Shown here one piece after another: positions 22,795 to 34,575 of a stretch of 64,000 bases of DNA. The first letter of the stretch is position 1; each line of letters starts with the position of its first letter. This DNA is from Botryosphaeria dothidea (taxonomy: Eukaryota; Ascomycota; Dothideomycetes; Botryosphaeriales; Botryosphaeriaceae). Below the pieces are notes generated by a model. It did not search any database. It was given only the letters and a program-made list of their open reading frames with translations, and had not been told where the DNA came from. The position numbers and the translations under genes were made by a program. The stretch spans positions 62,001-126,000 of the forward strand of contig WWBZ02000011.1 in the NCBI GenBank assembly GCA_011503125.2, in the 5' to 3' direction.

Positions 22795-24231
22795 ATGGCA
22801 GCTCACTCAGTCACCACCATCACCAAGTCGACAATACGGTGCACCAGCAAAGCGGCGTTGTCCAAGCTGGACTCGCCGATGATACTCGGGCCTCTGGACC
22901 AGTTGGTTCCCCCAATCATACCCGTCGCCGTCGTCTATGTCTATCGCGCAACGGAGGATGGGAAGGAAGTGATTCCGCTCGAACGTCTGAGGCGAGCCAT
23001 CTCAACTCTGCTGGATTACCATCCCCACCTTTCAGGCCGTCTGCACATCGACGAGAGCGACGGCGTGCGCGGAATCAATCGTCTCAACACCGGAATGGGA
23101 CTTTACGAAGCTCAATGCGCATCGCAACTCGAGACCACCTCATCTACTCCGGGCAGGATTCTCCTGTCTGATCTTCCTGAAGGTGGCAACGCGTTACTCG
23201 CACCATTCGAGCCAACCTTCGACGCCATCTGCCGAGACCCCATCTTCACCATCCAGCACACCAGATTTGCCTGTGGAGGCGTTGCGCTCGGAGTGCGCAC
23301 TCCGCACACAGTCACCGACGCCGAAGGATTCTTCCAAGTGGTGCGCGATCTGGCAGAAATCTACCGGACGGACGCACTGGCACGTCCGCCGCATCTGCGT
23401 CCATATCTGTCCGAACTGCTGCACAACATGACGCCCGAAGACCGCGAATCAGCGCTGCAGTTCGAGCCGCCGCTTCACACTCTCACGACCGATGAAGCTG
23501 TCCCCGAGCCTGCGCAGAACCCAGCCGCGCCCGCACCACCTCCACCCCCAGTCATCGGGCGCGTCATCCGCTACTCCAGCGCCGACCTCTCCGCCCTCAA
23601 AGCCCACGCCACCAACCCCGATGACAGCAGCACGTGGGTCTCGACCTTCGACGCGCTCTCCGCCCACATCTGGCAGCGCACCTACGCCGCGCGCCTGCGC
23701 CTCGTCGCCGCGCCCGCGACCCTCTCGCGCGCCTTCCTCACCTCGGTCAACTACCGCGCGCGCCTGGGCGTGCCGGCCCGCTCGCCCTTCAACTGCCTCG
23801 CGACGCCCTACGGCGCGCTGGCGCACGACGAGCTCGCGGGCGCGCCGCTGCACCGCGTCGCCGCCGCCGTGCACGCGCTCGTCCGCGCGGTCGCGCCCGC
23901 CGACGCGGCGGCGACGGCGCGCTGGGTCGCGGCCCAGCCGGACGTGCGCCGCGTCGCGTGGGGCTTCGACGCGCGCGCCGGCAGCACCATGGTCAGCGCG
24001 TGGAACAAGTTCGACGTGTACGGCGGCGCGGCGTTCGAGGGCGGGCGGCCGCCGGCGCTGGTGGCGCCGCCGTTCACGTCCGTTTCGCTGGTCGATGGGC
24101 TGGGGTATCCGATGCCGACGGAGGGGCAGGCGAGCGGCGGGGCGGAGATCGATTTGTATATTGCGTTGAGCGAGGCGGTGTGGGAGGTGTTGGATGGGGA
24201 CGAGGAGTGGACGAGGTTTGGGAGCGGATGA
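22795..24231 (+). CDS. BAHD-like acyltransferase (transferase family)
   Basis: A single exon of 478 residues. The start at 22795 has context CACCATGG and is preferred to 22762. The acyl-CoA-dependent transferase signature HXXXD is present as HTVTD (His171, Asp175). The structural DFGWG motif near the C-terminus is replaced by KFDVYGG, a common relaxation in fungal members. The N-terminal segment LDSPMILGPLDQLVPPIIPVAVVYVYR matches the family's first strand region in pieces. The central linker is Pro-rich (APAPPPPPV). Expected role: transfer of an acyl group from CoA to an alcohol or amine of a secondary metabolite or xenobiotic. No biosynthetic core enzyme is adjacent. The 3' half is extremely GC-rich. 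It is convergent with the M13 peptidase. Confidence 0.88.
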   Translation: MAAHSVTTITKSTIRCTSKAALSKLDSPMILGPLDQLVPPIIPVAVVYVYRATEDGKEVIPLERLRRAISTLLDYHPHLSGRLHIDESDGVRGINRLNTGMGLYEAQCASQLETTSSTPGRILLSDLPEGGNALLAPFEPTFDAICRDPIFTIQHTRFACGGVALGVRTPHTVTDAEGFFQVVRDLAEIYRTDALARPPHLRPYLSELLHNMTPEDRESALQFEPPLHTLTTDEAVPEPAQNPAAPAPPPPPVIGRVIRYSSADLSALKAHATNPDDSSTWVSTFDALSAHIWQRTYAARLRLVAAPATLSRAFLTSVNYRARLGVPARSPFNCLATPYGALAHDELAGAPLHRVAAAVHALVRAVAPADAAATARWVAAQPDVRRVAWGFDARAGSTMVSAWNKFDVYGGAAFEGGRPPALVAPPFTSVSLVDGLGYPMPTEGQASGGAEIDLYIALSEAVWEVLDGDEEWTRFGSG

Positions 24232-24668
24232 GGGGACGAGAGAGGGGTGGGAAGGGGGGGGGGGTTTTCACGAGATCGTGTGAACTGCAAGTTCTGGTTT
24301 ATAGTCAGCGGCATGTGCTGGAAATATCTCTGGGAGTTACAGTTATCCAAGCGTTGGAAACAACACTGGCTTGTTGTAAAGGGTTTTGCAATTACTGCAG
24401 GTTCTACAAGTCGGGATTAAAAGTCAGGATCCTAGTAATTTTCGTCGAGACAGAAAAGAAATGGGGTAGACTGCTGTCCTAGACTCTCCGTGATTTTGAG
24501 ATATAGAGACTATGTGTTATGAAGCGAGTGAAACGTGTATGTAGTAAAAACTTGTGATGCGTTTCTTGACAAGAGAGCGTATCACGAACGAATGGGAAAA
24601 GGATTTCTCCAGTGACGAAATGTCCACACGAGGTTGAACGAGGTTTCCTCCGGACTGAGAGGCGTTCT
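24232..24668. other. Convergent 3' interval
   Basis: This is the 3' flank shared by the acyltransferase (+) and the M13 peptidase (-). It holds an 11-G run at 24254-24264. No gene seen. Confidence 0.5.
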
Positions 24669-27314
24669 TCACCATAACTCGCACGTCGGCTCCTTGACGG
24701 GGCAGTCAAAGGCCTCCCTGAATGCTCGCGAGTTCGCCACCGGCCCATTGATCCTGAGATCCGTGGGGGCATGCACATCCGTCCTCGCCCACTCCACCTG
24801 CTGCTCCGCCCGCACATTCCAGCACCAGCTCGCCGCGTACGACAGAAAGTACAGCTTCTCGGGCGAAAACTCCTCCATACCCGGCAGCAGCTTGTTGTTG
24901 GCCTTGCTCGTCTTGGCCCGGTTCTTCCACGCCTCGTAGCCCAGCGACAAGCCGCCGGTGTCCGCAATGTTCTCCGTCAACGTCTGCTTGCCGTTGACGT
25001 GGATGACCTCGCCGTCCATGCCCGGGACGGTGTACTTGTCGAACTGGTCGACGATGCACTGCGTGCGCTTGTCGAAGTTGGCGCGCGTCGCGTTGTCCCA
25101 CCAGTTGTGGTACGCGCCGCGCCAGTCGTACTCGCGGCCGTCGCTGTCGAAGCCGTGCGTCATCTCGTGCCCGATGGTCGAGCCGGCCTGCCCGCCGTAG
25201 TTGATGTGGTCGGGGAGATCGGCGTGGAAGTAGGGGAACTGCATGTTGCCTGCCGTGACTACCAGACTGTTCCTCCACGGCGTATAGTACGCGGTGACCT
25301 GGCTTGCGAATCAGCTCTGTCGGTTACATCCCTCGCCGTCTAGTGGAACTTACTGTTTTCGCCGAGGAGTCTTCGCCAACGTACCATACGTGCCTGTCTG
25401 TTGGCTTGACCAGGCTGTTCCAATAAAAGGCGACGCTGTAATTATTGAAAGATATCCCGTTTTCCCAGTAGCTGTTGTTGCAGACGACCGCGTTCTCGTA
25501 GTACTTATTCAAATCGGCCGGGTTCAGAGTGTTCGGGTCTCCCGTGGAATATCCGATCAAGCCGATCATATTGGTGACTGATGGCCGTGTCATTAACCCT
25601 CAGCATCACCCAGGCTTCTAGATTACAGGTGGACTCACCCTTCTTCTTCGCATTCTCAATTGCTTCTTCGCTCATCCACTCGTACTTGGCATCCAGCCTG
25701 CTCGTAAAAACGTCCTTCAGCTCCTGGGTCATCTCTTCACCAATCCGCTTGGCTTCGTCATTGAAACGGTGTCGGATGAAGAAGGCATCCTCGATGAAGG
25801 GAAGATTCGCGTCAACCTCAGCTAGACAGGTCCTCCACCTTTCATATGTCGAATTTTCAGGGTAGCCACTCAGCCAGTTGTTGAAGGCGCGCAGTGGTTT
25901 ATGGTAGTCGTCATGGAGGCGGTATGCCCAGCTCTGGATTACTTCCCATTGGAAATAAGCATGAATGACCTCTGCAGTGGTATTTCTCATGACCGATGCC
26001 AGTTGTGGGAAGTAATCCGGAGTAGTGTTGATGACCGTATCTGCAACGTATCCTTCAGGCGCAAAAGCCTTGATGATGTTCGAGAATGTGATGTTTAGAA
26101 CGAGCTCATCAGCTTCCGCGACAGTGATGACGTTGTAAGTATACTTCAGTCTCAAGTCAGCTCGGCACAACGTGCTGTGGAGAAGAGATGCTTGCCTTGA
26201 CGCTATATGTATCTACTGGAGATGGTTCAGCGCGCGCAATTTCCGCCTCCAGGTCAATGACCTGTTCAGCAATGTCGTGGTAGTCCTTAGCATGGCCACC
26301 GAGGATCTCGGCGAACATCGCAGAGATCGCTTTCGTGTAGTTTTTCACAGTATCCTTATCGTCGTAATATTCATGGCTTTTCAGCATATACGTGCCTGAG
26401 CCAAGATGCACTTCATTCTTTTCCGGATGCTTTGCATCTGTCTAGAGCGAAGATTCCGTCAGCTTCTGGAATCTGATGTGCGAAGCAGCTTCACGTACAT
26501 CCACATAAGCGGTCACGAGTCCAATCACGCCAGTGTTTTTAATTGCCCAGATAATGGTATCCGTCAAGCCGTCCTTAGTACAGTAGGTCTCGGGTCCGGG
26601 TAGTGCTGATACAAGGTCCTTCAGTGGTTTTATTCCGACCTTCTTGATTGAGTCTTGGTCCATGCAGGCATCATACGCAGCTTTCATCTTCTCGAAATTC
26701 TCCCGGTCATAGGTGGCATTTTCTCCCTCGTAAGGACCAGTGTCTGCATATCCTTTGTCGTCATACGGGCTTTCGAGCACGTGGCGAAGGGTGTCGTCGT
26801 TCTCATCTTGAATCAAAGACAACGTGCTGACTTCTAAGGGTTATGTCAAAGAGCTATTCGGGGCGCGCTTAGATATCAGGAGCAAGAGGGTCTTACCGGA
26901 GTCTTCCGAACCAAGCTCGTGGGCTTCTTTCCAGCCTCCACAAGCCCAGGTCGCAAAGTCGGCGCAGGGGTCTGTCTTCGTGTGGTTCTTCGCCAGAGCA
27001 TTCTTGAGCCATTTGGCCCAGTCGTGGCACGCTTTGGTGGTGCAAACATTGTCATCTTTCTCCTTGTGGTGATCAGACGAGCGCTTCCCCCATTGGTTTT
27101 CGTTCAGGGTGTTTCCAGGCTCGAGAGGATGATGATGTTGGATGTGGTAGCTCCCTGCGAACTGTCAGAGAATCATTTCTCGTGTCTCGAACGCGTACTC
27201 ACGTGCAGTGATCAGACAGACGCATGCGACAAATACTGCGAAAACAAATGCTTTGAGGACGGCCGTGCAAGAAACGCGGAGAAAAGTGTTCTTCCGAAGA
27301 TTTATCTGTGCCAT
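24669..27314 (-). CDS. M13-family zinc endopeptidase (neprilysin/ECE-like)
   Basis: Seven exons (27314-27203, 27154-26897, 26833-26499, 26441-26196, 26143-25639, 25577-25354, 25298-24669) with introns of 48-63 bp give 769 residues in phase. The start at 27314 was chosen because it opens a short cytoplasmic end and one hydrophobic anchor (about 19-36), making a type II membrane or secreted protein. The ectodomain begins with CTTKACHDW and DPCADFATWACGGW, the conserved Cys framework of M13. The zinc site is GHEMTH (His604, Glu605, His608), with the third ligand in ENIADTGG. The invariant C-terminal CxxW is CELW. It should cleave small peptides outside the cell. The donor at 26195 is either GC-type (GCAAGC) or GTCAAG six bases earlier. 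Confidence 0.93.
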
Positions 27315-28396
27315 GACCGGACAAAACGCACCCTTTCTTGGGAAACGTCGGGATTTGTAGAATGCAGCAGCGGGATATCCGCAGGTACATAGATATGTAC
27401 ATGCACGCAACCCCTCCCATTTCCATCGCGCAGCCCTCCCGCTCCCGCCCGGCATATCTGCCAGACAAGAAGTGCTTGACAGAAATCTTATTTCTCGTGT
27501 TTTGCGCGCGCCCATGCGTCGGGGGATCGGAGCTGGCCCGCCCATCCTGGCTGCCGAAACGAGTATCAAGCGTGGGGTTTATTTCCCACGATCCAAACTT
27601 TCTTTCCCGTGTTTCGTGCTTGGTGGCTTAAAATAGAACCGCAACAACCTAGATATAGAAATCTATGACCACAACCCCCGCAATTGGAGTTTTATGCTTG
27701 GCAGAACGTCGTGGATTGTTCGTGCGAGATCGACACTCTGAAATGAGGGACTGTCGCGCCTTGCTGAATTGCTCGCCTGACCAATTGCTCCCAGATACAT
27801 CTGTTGCAAGGTACATTCGTGCGAAATGAACCTGCTGCATATCTGGACGATAGAGCACGTGGACCTCATCCTGTTGTTCCCCGGAAAAAACATCCAGAAC
27901 GATACCGATAAGGAAACTCTGGAGTGAAAGTGGGGTCACCGTACTGGGTACGAGAGTCAAGAACTGATCGGCACTACTGTTCGACGTTGACTTTTGCACA
28001 TTTGGAACTGAATCGCTTCTGTATCATGTTGTAAGCGATTGATTATAAATGGGTGCAAAAGCATATGAATGGCGAGCTCAGGCAAGGCGACTGGACAACT
28101 GACGTAGCATCATCTTGGCGTGGCATCTTTCCGTGTCGCCACCACGCTATGTGCAACCCCGCTAGATGAAGAAGTCATGATAGTCTCACAGCCGAGGCAC
28201 ACCAGTCATTACGACCCAAGGGGCTGGTAGGAAGTATTCAGGGAATAGTCAAACGTCTCAATGGATTGAGGTCCATAATAAGTAGTTGGGCAGATGTCTT
28301 GCGTAAACAAAAGTCCAATTAAGCGCTTTCAGGGATGTAAAGCGTGATAGGATATCTAAAACTCGGTTCTAAGAAAAGAAAAGCAACATCTGCCCC
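27315..28396. other. Gene-free interval, 1.1 kb
   Basis: The right side of the M13 gene and the 3' flank of the WSC gene. A frame on the minus strand at 27649-27996 has no ATG and no recognisable family, so it is not annotated as a gene. Confidence 0.4.
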
Positions 28397-31300
28397 TCAC
28401 CACCACTCGTCGGCGACGAATCGCCGCAGTCGCGATGTCGCGGCCCCTCCCACGGCCGTCTGGTTCTGATACACGATCAGGTAATTACCGGGTCCGCAGT
28501 ACTCCCTCTTGTTGCCGGGACACAGATTCGCTTTGCACTTGTCGTCCGCCACGGCCGCGATCCCCGCGGCGAGCTTATTCGCGCACCAGCACTCGCTCGT
28601 GTACTCCAATCCAGCATAGGCATACCCCCTGCCGCCGCATCCGGCGACGCACAGCTCCGCCGTCATGGCGGTCGAGTTCGCGAAAGTGTACGCGCCGAGC
28701 GTGCGGCCGCCGACGTTGTCCGGGTAGCACCCTTGGTACTTGAAGTCCTGCACTTTCGGGACGATTGCGGGCGCGATGTACAGCGTGTAGTTGTAGACGT
28801 TGAGGCGGCTGGGCCCGCCGCAGGTCTGGCTGCTGTTGCCCGCGCATGCCATGTTGCAGCCGGTGAAACCGGCCGACGAGTTGAAGCCCAGCGACATGCC
28901 GCAGTAGCATTCGCTGCCGTACTCAACACCTGCGAGCGGCATGTTGTTGGACATGCAGTAGGCTTGGCAGTATTCGACTGTCATGCCGGTCGTGTTGGTT
29001 GTGGCGGCTGCGGAGAGGGCGCGGGCAGTTGCAGTGTCGTTTGCGCATCCCACATAGGCCCAGGGGAGAGCTGAGGGCGTAGCGGAGGCGGCAGGTGTCG
29101 AGCTTGAAGCTGCAGTCGATGAGGTTGCAGATGATGAAGCGGCAGACGAGGAAGCGGCGGATGATGATGCGGCGGATGAAGACGCGGCGGTCGATGACGT
29201 GGAGGTAGATGTTGTAGTTGAGCTGGAGGTTGGAGTAGACGACGCCGTTGGTGTTGAAGATGCAGACGAAGTGGACGAAGCAACCAGAGTTGACGAAACA
29301 GCAGGAGTTGACGAGACCGCGGGAGTAGATGAGGTCGCGACCGACGACGAAGCGACTCCAGACGTAGTAGCTGACAAAACGGCAGAACTGCTTGCTACAC
29401 TACTCGAAGAAACAACAGAGCTCGAGCTCGTCGTCCCTGCGGCCAACGTGGCATTGAAAACATACAGACTCAGCCCATTCGGACCTCCGCAGATCTGCAG
29501 GGCATTGCCGCCACACTTCATGGAACATCTACCATCGGTGGTCGTTGTGCTTCCAAACGAAAGAGTGTTTCCGCAGTAGCATTCTTGCGAGTATTCAATG
29601 CCGAAGTACTTGTATCCCGTGCAGTTGCCGGCGCAGCGTTCGACGGTCATGTCGGCGGAGAACTTGGCGAAGCCCTGGAGCGAGCGGATCGTTGTGTTGT
29701 CGCTGTGGCATTCCATGTAGCTGTAATTGCCGACGGTCTGCACGATGACAGGACCGGTGGGCGTCGGGGTTGCGCTGCTGGTGCTTGTTGAGGTTGACGA
29801 TGACGCGGTGCTGCTTGCGGGAGTGCTCGTGCTTGTAGACGAGGTGGCAGTAGATGAGGTGGCAGTAGACGAGGTGACGCCGGATGAGGCGACACTCGAT
29901 GATGCAACGCTCGAGGAGGCTGCAGACGAAGATGCGATGCTCGACGAAGTGGCCGAGGAGGAACTTGACGAGGCAGTCGTGGATGAAGAGCTCGAAGAAG
30001 TTGGCTGAGGAGCATACTTGTAGAGATTCAGTCCGTAACTGCCACCGCAGATCTGCGCTGCGTTGCCGCCGCACTTGAAGCTGCACCGCCCGTCAGTGGC
30101 ATTCGCCGGAGTGATGGCATTTCCGCAGTAACACTCGACGCCGTACTCCACGCCAAAGTAAGCATAGGTAGAGCAGTTGCCTGCGCAGCGCTCCAGCGTC
30201 ATGTCCTGAGCATTGAACACGGCGCCCTTCAGGGCCCTGTTGCCGACGTCGTTATCCTGAACGCATCCCAAGTTTAGGTAGTTGCTAAGGATTGACGTGG
30301 GGGTTGGTGTGGTCGAGCTCGAAGAGGAGGTCGTCGTGGTAGATGAGACGGAAGAAGACGAGACAGTGGAAGAGGAGACCGCGGTAGATGAGACGGCAGA
30401 AGAAGAGACAGCGGTGGACGAGGTAGACGAGACGGAAGAGGACGAGGCTGCAGACGAGGAGGTGCTGCTCGTAGCGGCACTCGAGCTGCTCACAGGCTTG
30501 TACGTGTAAAGCGAGAGGCCGTCGGGACCACCGCACACCTCAGCCGAGTTACCAGCACAAGCCATTTTACACCGACCGTCTGTTGCGGCGCTGGATCCCG
30601 TTGCCAGCGTGTTGCCGCAATAACACTCATTCGCATATTCCAGTCCAAAGTAGGTGAATCCTGTGCAATAGGCGGCGCACAGCTCAATAGTAACGGAGGC
30701 ATTGGCAACAGTCTTGCCCGTGAGAGTTCTCGAGCCCACGTTATCCGTGTGGCATTCGACAAACGAGTATGCTGCTGCCGACGACGTCGCCTGAGAGCTT
30801 GACGTGGACGTGGTAGACGAAGTGGATGTTCCAGTGGAAGTGCCAGTGGAAGTAGTGGCCGTTGATGATGTTGAGGATGCCTGCGTCGCTGTTTGTGTGT
30901 TGGTAACGTTGGGCGAGACGCCATTGATCGTGTACACGTTGAGTCTGTTCCCAGCACCGCAGTACTCGGTCTCTGAGCCAGCACACAGTGTGCTGCAGTC
31001 GGTGTCGGCCTTCTGTGAGCTTGACGTGGAGATAATATCGTCGCAGTAGCACTCCTGGCCGTATTCGACGCCGAAGACCTTGTAGCCAGCGCAAGCCGTG
31101 GCGCAATTCTCGACGGTCATGTTGTTGTTGATCGTCGTCTTCTTGTTCAACGCGCGGCCGCCCACATTATCGGTCCAGCACCCGGCATAGGCGTAACTTC
31201 CGGCGGATTTCACAATCTGCGGGCCTTTGCCAGTGCTGCCGATGATGGTTCCATTGGCCGGGAAGTACCTGGTCGAGTCGTAGTAGATTGAAATATATCC

Positions 31301-34300
31301 GCCCAGGCCTCCGCAGACTTGGTTGGCATCGCCGGCGCAACTGTACGAGCACTGCGTGTCGACAGCCCTCAACGACGAGTCGGGGATGACCGAACCGTAC
31401 CAACACTCGGTTTGGAACTCGGTACCGGCAAAGACGGCACCAGCCTTGTAGGCAGTCGTCTGGCAGAGACCGTTTGTTTGGGTCTGGCTCACGCTCTGCT
31501 TCGCCTCGATGCGTTGGCCGTTGGTGTTGTCAATGTAGCAGCCGAGGTACTTGTAGATGGCATTGTTGGCGCTGTTTAGCGGTCCTGTCTGGTTTGAGAC
31601 GACGCGGCCGGTGAAGTTGACGACGTGGACGCCGAAAGTGAGGTCGTCCGTGTTCAGCGTCCACGCACCGGAGTACGAGATGGGATCGGCGTTGAGGATG
31701 GCCACACCGGGATCGAAGAAGACCTTGGCCGTTGCGTTCTCTCCCGGAAGGATGACTTGGCCTTCGTGCAGGTCGGTGTTTGGGTTTTCCGCGCCCAAGA
31801 CCTGTCCCTCCGGTGGCTTAGACTTGGTGACTTTCATGGCCGAACCGCCGTTGTTGGACATGACAAGCGTAATGGTGCTCTGCGTAAGGCCTGCACGGTC
31901 GCCAAAGTCAACTTTCGTGGTGCATTCGCCGTTTGCATCTTTGTCGTTGCAGAATATCTCCTGCTTGCCGGCACCTTCTCCGGTCGTGTACTCAAGCTTG
32001 GCCACGGGGCTGGTGCTGGCCGAGCCGGTGAAGATGCTGTAAGCGGTTCCTCCATCCGAATAGAATCTGAGGATGGTGTAGTAGTTGGCAATCTCATCCG
32101 CATTGAATTCCACATCATACGTGAGACTCTGCCCGGGCGCGATCGTTGTGCCGACCTCAGGGAGATTGTCCGCAGTGAAATGACCGTCCTCATCAAAGGC
32201 CCAGACGCTCTCGCCCTCGTCGTTGGTGATCTTCCTGACTTTGAAGTATTCTGGGTCGTCGTCTCCGGGATCGGGATTGACCGCGTCGGCAGTCCAGGTG
32301 ACGTTGGTGATGGTCAACGTCTTCTGGCCGCTGTTGCCGATGACGAAGCTGCTCTTTGACCCATCTTCCGCAGCGGTCGAGTTGATGACAATGCCCAAGA
32401 AATCGATCTCCAACGGGCTCATGGTGAGGAATGGGCCGGAGCTGACGGTGATGCCAGTGAGGGTAATGGGCTGCTCGGGCGAGTATCCGGTCACACCATT
32501 GGTCGTCAGGATGCTGATGGATGTGGTTTGGACACCTGGAGAAACAGAGGGTGCACTGGTGCTGCCACCGGTCAGCTGGAAATTGGTGAGGTTGAAGCTG
32601 ACAGGGAAGGTGAAGGTGTCCCCTTGCTTCAAAGGTCCAGTCGGTAGGCTTGAGTTCTTCGCCTGGAAGACTGCCTTGCCAAGAATAAGGCCGTTCAGCT
32701 TGGTGATGGGAATGTTGGCTTTGCAAGTGACGGTCATGGTGGACGAGTTGCCAATCGCGACGGTGCCGAAGCTGAGAGGAGAAGTGCAGTTCAGAGGCAG
32801 AGCAACCGGCGAGCCATAGGCGAGAATGTTGCCGTTTGAAGTCGCCAGGTAGTAGCGACCATCTCCGAACGCAGGACGCTGGAATTTGCTGACAGCCGGG
32901 CTTGCTGGGAGGGTGATGGGAATCATCTTGCCGTCGACAGGGACGGCTTTGTAGGCGCGAATACCTGCGTCGACGTCCACTACCCATAGAATAGCGGTGC
33001 CGGCTTGGCCCTTGTACGTGGTAATAGTGGCCGGGCCAACACCCACGCGTCCAGCCGAGCTGTCGTCGGTCTGGGCCACCAAGGTGAACGAAGGAAGTCC
33101 AGTTGAAGTGTGGCCGAGCTTATAGATCAAGGTCGGATAACCCACAGGAGTAACGTATAAATAACCTCCCTCGAGAGGGTAAGTTCCCACTTGACCAAAG
33201 ACCGAGCCACCACCGGGCATGGAGATGGACTGCACAATCTTGTCCGCACCCGACGCGCCGAGCTTGTAGCCGCCCATGTTGTCGGCGTCTGTGATGTACA
33301 TCTTGCCGTTCTTTCCGACGGTGATGGCAAGACGGCTCACACCTCCGCCGCTGAAGGTGCCCGAATCAGGCAAGCACACGGCACCGGAGCCGAGATCACG
33401 GTCTCCAGCATCCATTGCCAGGTACTCGTACGGTTCGAAGTAGTCCTGCTGGGTGACTGACCCGTCTGCCTTGATGGCCAGGTTGACCATGCATTCGCTG
33501 AGTGTGGCGAGGTACTTGCGCCCCGAGGCCGGCTGCCCCTGGTTGAGCGTCTTGCCGTTGCCATTGCCAGTCGCGAAAAAGAGACGTCCGCTGTTGTCGG
33601 AAGCAATGGCTGCACCTGATTGCCAGATGCCCGCCGCACCGCCTCCCTTGGTCCATGAGTCCTGGTCCGGGATGTCAACTCCATCACCACCAACAGTGGC
33701 GTACGTAGCCTTGACACTCCCATCAGTGCCCATGCCGACGAGCCAGCCGGTGTAGTTGTACTGATCACAGTGGCCGCCAAAGCCGGCGTAGATAACGCCG
33801 TTGATCAGGTTGAGAGACGCTCTCTGCAGGACCGTCCCACCCGTGAAAGAGCGTGTCTTGTCATTGTCGGCTATCGAGGGCTTAGCATCGTACATGCGGG
33901 GATGATCAGACTACTGCCTACCTGGTTGCCCCTGCAAGTTCTTTGGGAATCCCGGCTTTTCGACCAAAGTGACGGCGTCCACGGCGTGGAATCTGTAGGC
34001 GCCGTTCTTGTACCCGGTCTGGCCGGGTTGCAGGTAGGACTTGGCCCAGAAGTAGACCGTATCCGTGGCCGGGTCGACCACAGGCGTGCCGGTAATGCCG
34101 ATGGTGCCGCTGATGTCGTTGCAAGAGCCCAAGTCCGAGACCAGGAAAGGCGACTCTCCACTACTCGACAGATCACGGGAAGCATAGAGAGTTCCATTGA
34201 TGGCGTCCATGACATAAAGCTTGTTTTGTTCGGAGAAGGCCAGCACGACCTGTCTCCCAAAGCTCAGCGGGGTGTAAACAAGTGGCTTTGCGTAGAACTG

Positions 34301-34575
34301 TTCCTGCAGCCCGTTGGACGGTGTGGGCGTAGTGTATCTCCAGATTTGCCCAAAAGAGCCGCCGGAAAGTACGGCAGGGTCCATGTTATGATTTGGCAGA
34401 TAGCCCGACTGAGCGGAATCTGATGCGGGGGTTAATGATGAGCAGCGAACCCCAGAGACGCTGCGGAATTCCACTCACCGCCATCCATGAGCGTGTCTGT
34501 GGCATCAGAGGCAAGCACCCCGGCAATTGGGCCAAGCAGGCCCAAGGCCAGGCGGGCCACCGAGTTCCAGCGCAT
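28397..34575 (-). CDS. Large secreted protein: quinoprotein-like propeller, Ig-like region, seven WSC domains
   Basis: Three exons (34575-34479, 34419-33922, 33870-28397) with introns of 59 and 51 bp give 2022 residues. A signal peptide (about 1-23, ending VLAS) leads into a beta-propeller-like region (about 30-560) with repeated strands such as KLYVMDAINGTLYAS and GRLFFATGNG, as in PQQ-type propellers. Two Ig-like HYDIN/ASPM-type segments follow (FGTVAIGNSSTMTVTC and EIDFLGIVINS regions, about 560-960). Seven Cys-rich WSC domains then occupy about 970-2000, each with GCxxDN, ECYC(G/D) and CGG(P/x)xxLxxY elements. Four long Ser/Thr linkers separate WSC3 to WSC6. There is no GPI or membrane segment at the C-terminus (RLRRFVADEWW). 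WSC modules bind cell-wall polysaccharides. Function is inferred as secreted, wall- or glycan-associated. Confidence 0.9.
28450..31560 (-). repeat. Array of seven WSC-domain coding repeats with Ser/Thr linkers
   Basis: Approximate spans: WSC1 31560-31270, WSC2 31195-30905, WSC3 30770-30495, WSC4 30285-30015, WSC5 29725-29455, WSC6 29065-28785, WSC7 28745-28450. WSC3, 4 and 5 are the most alike (GxEYxxECYCGN, CxGNxxxxCGGxxGLxLY), which suggests recent internal duplication. The linkers are low-complexity Ser/Thr codon repeats with array-like drift. Confidence 0.85.

Noticed and set aside
9443..24231. Secondary-metabolite gene cluster
   Set aside because: No PKS, NRPS or terpene synthase core lies among the P450, SDR, regulators and acyltransferase; a catabolic role fits better.
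27649..27999. 116-residue minus frame with protein-like composition
   Set aside because: It begins with GTG, no ATG or family motif is visible and no splice partner was found.
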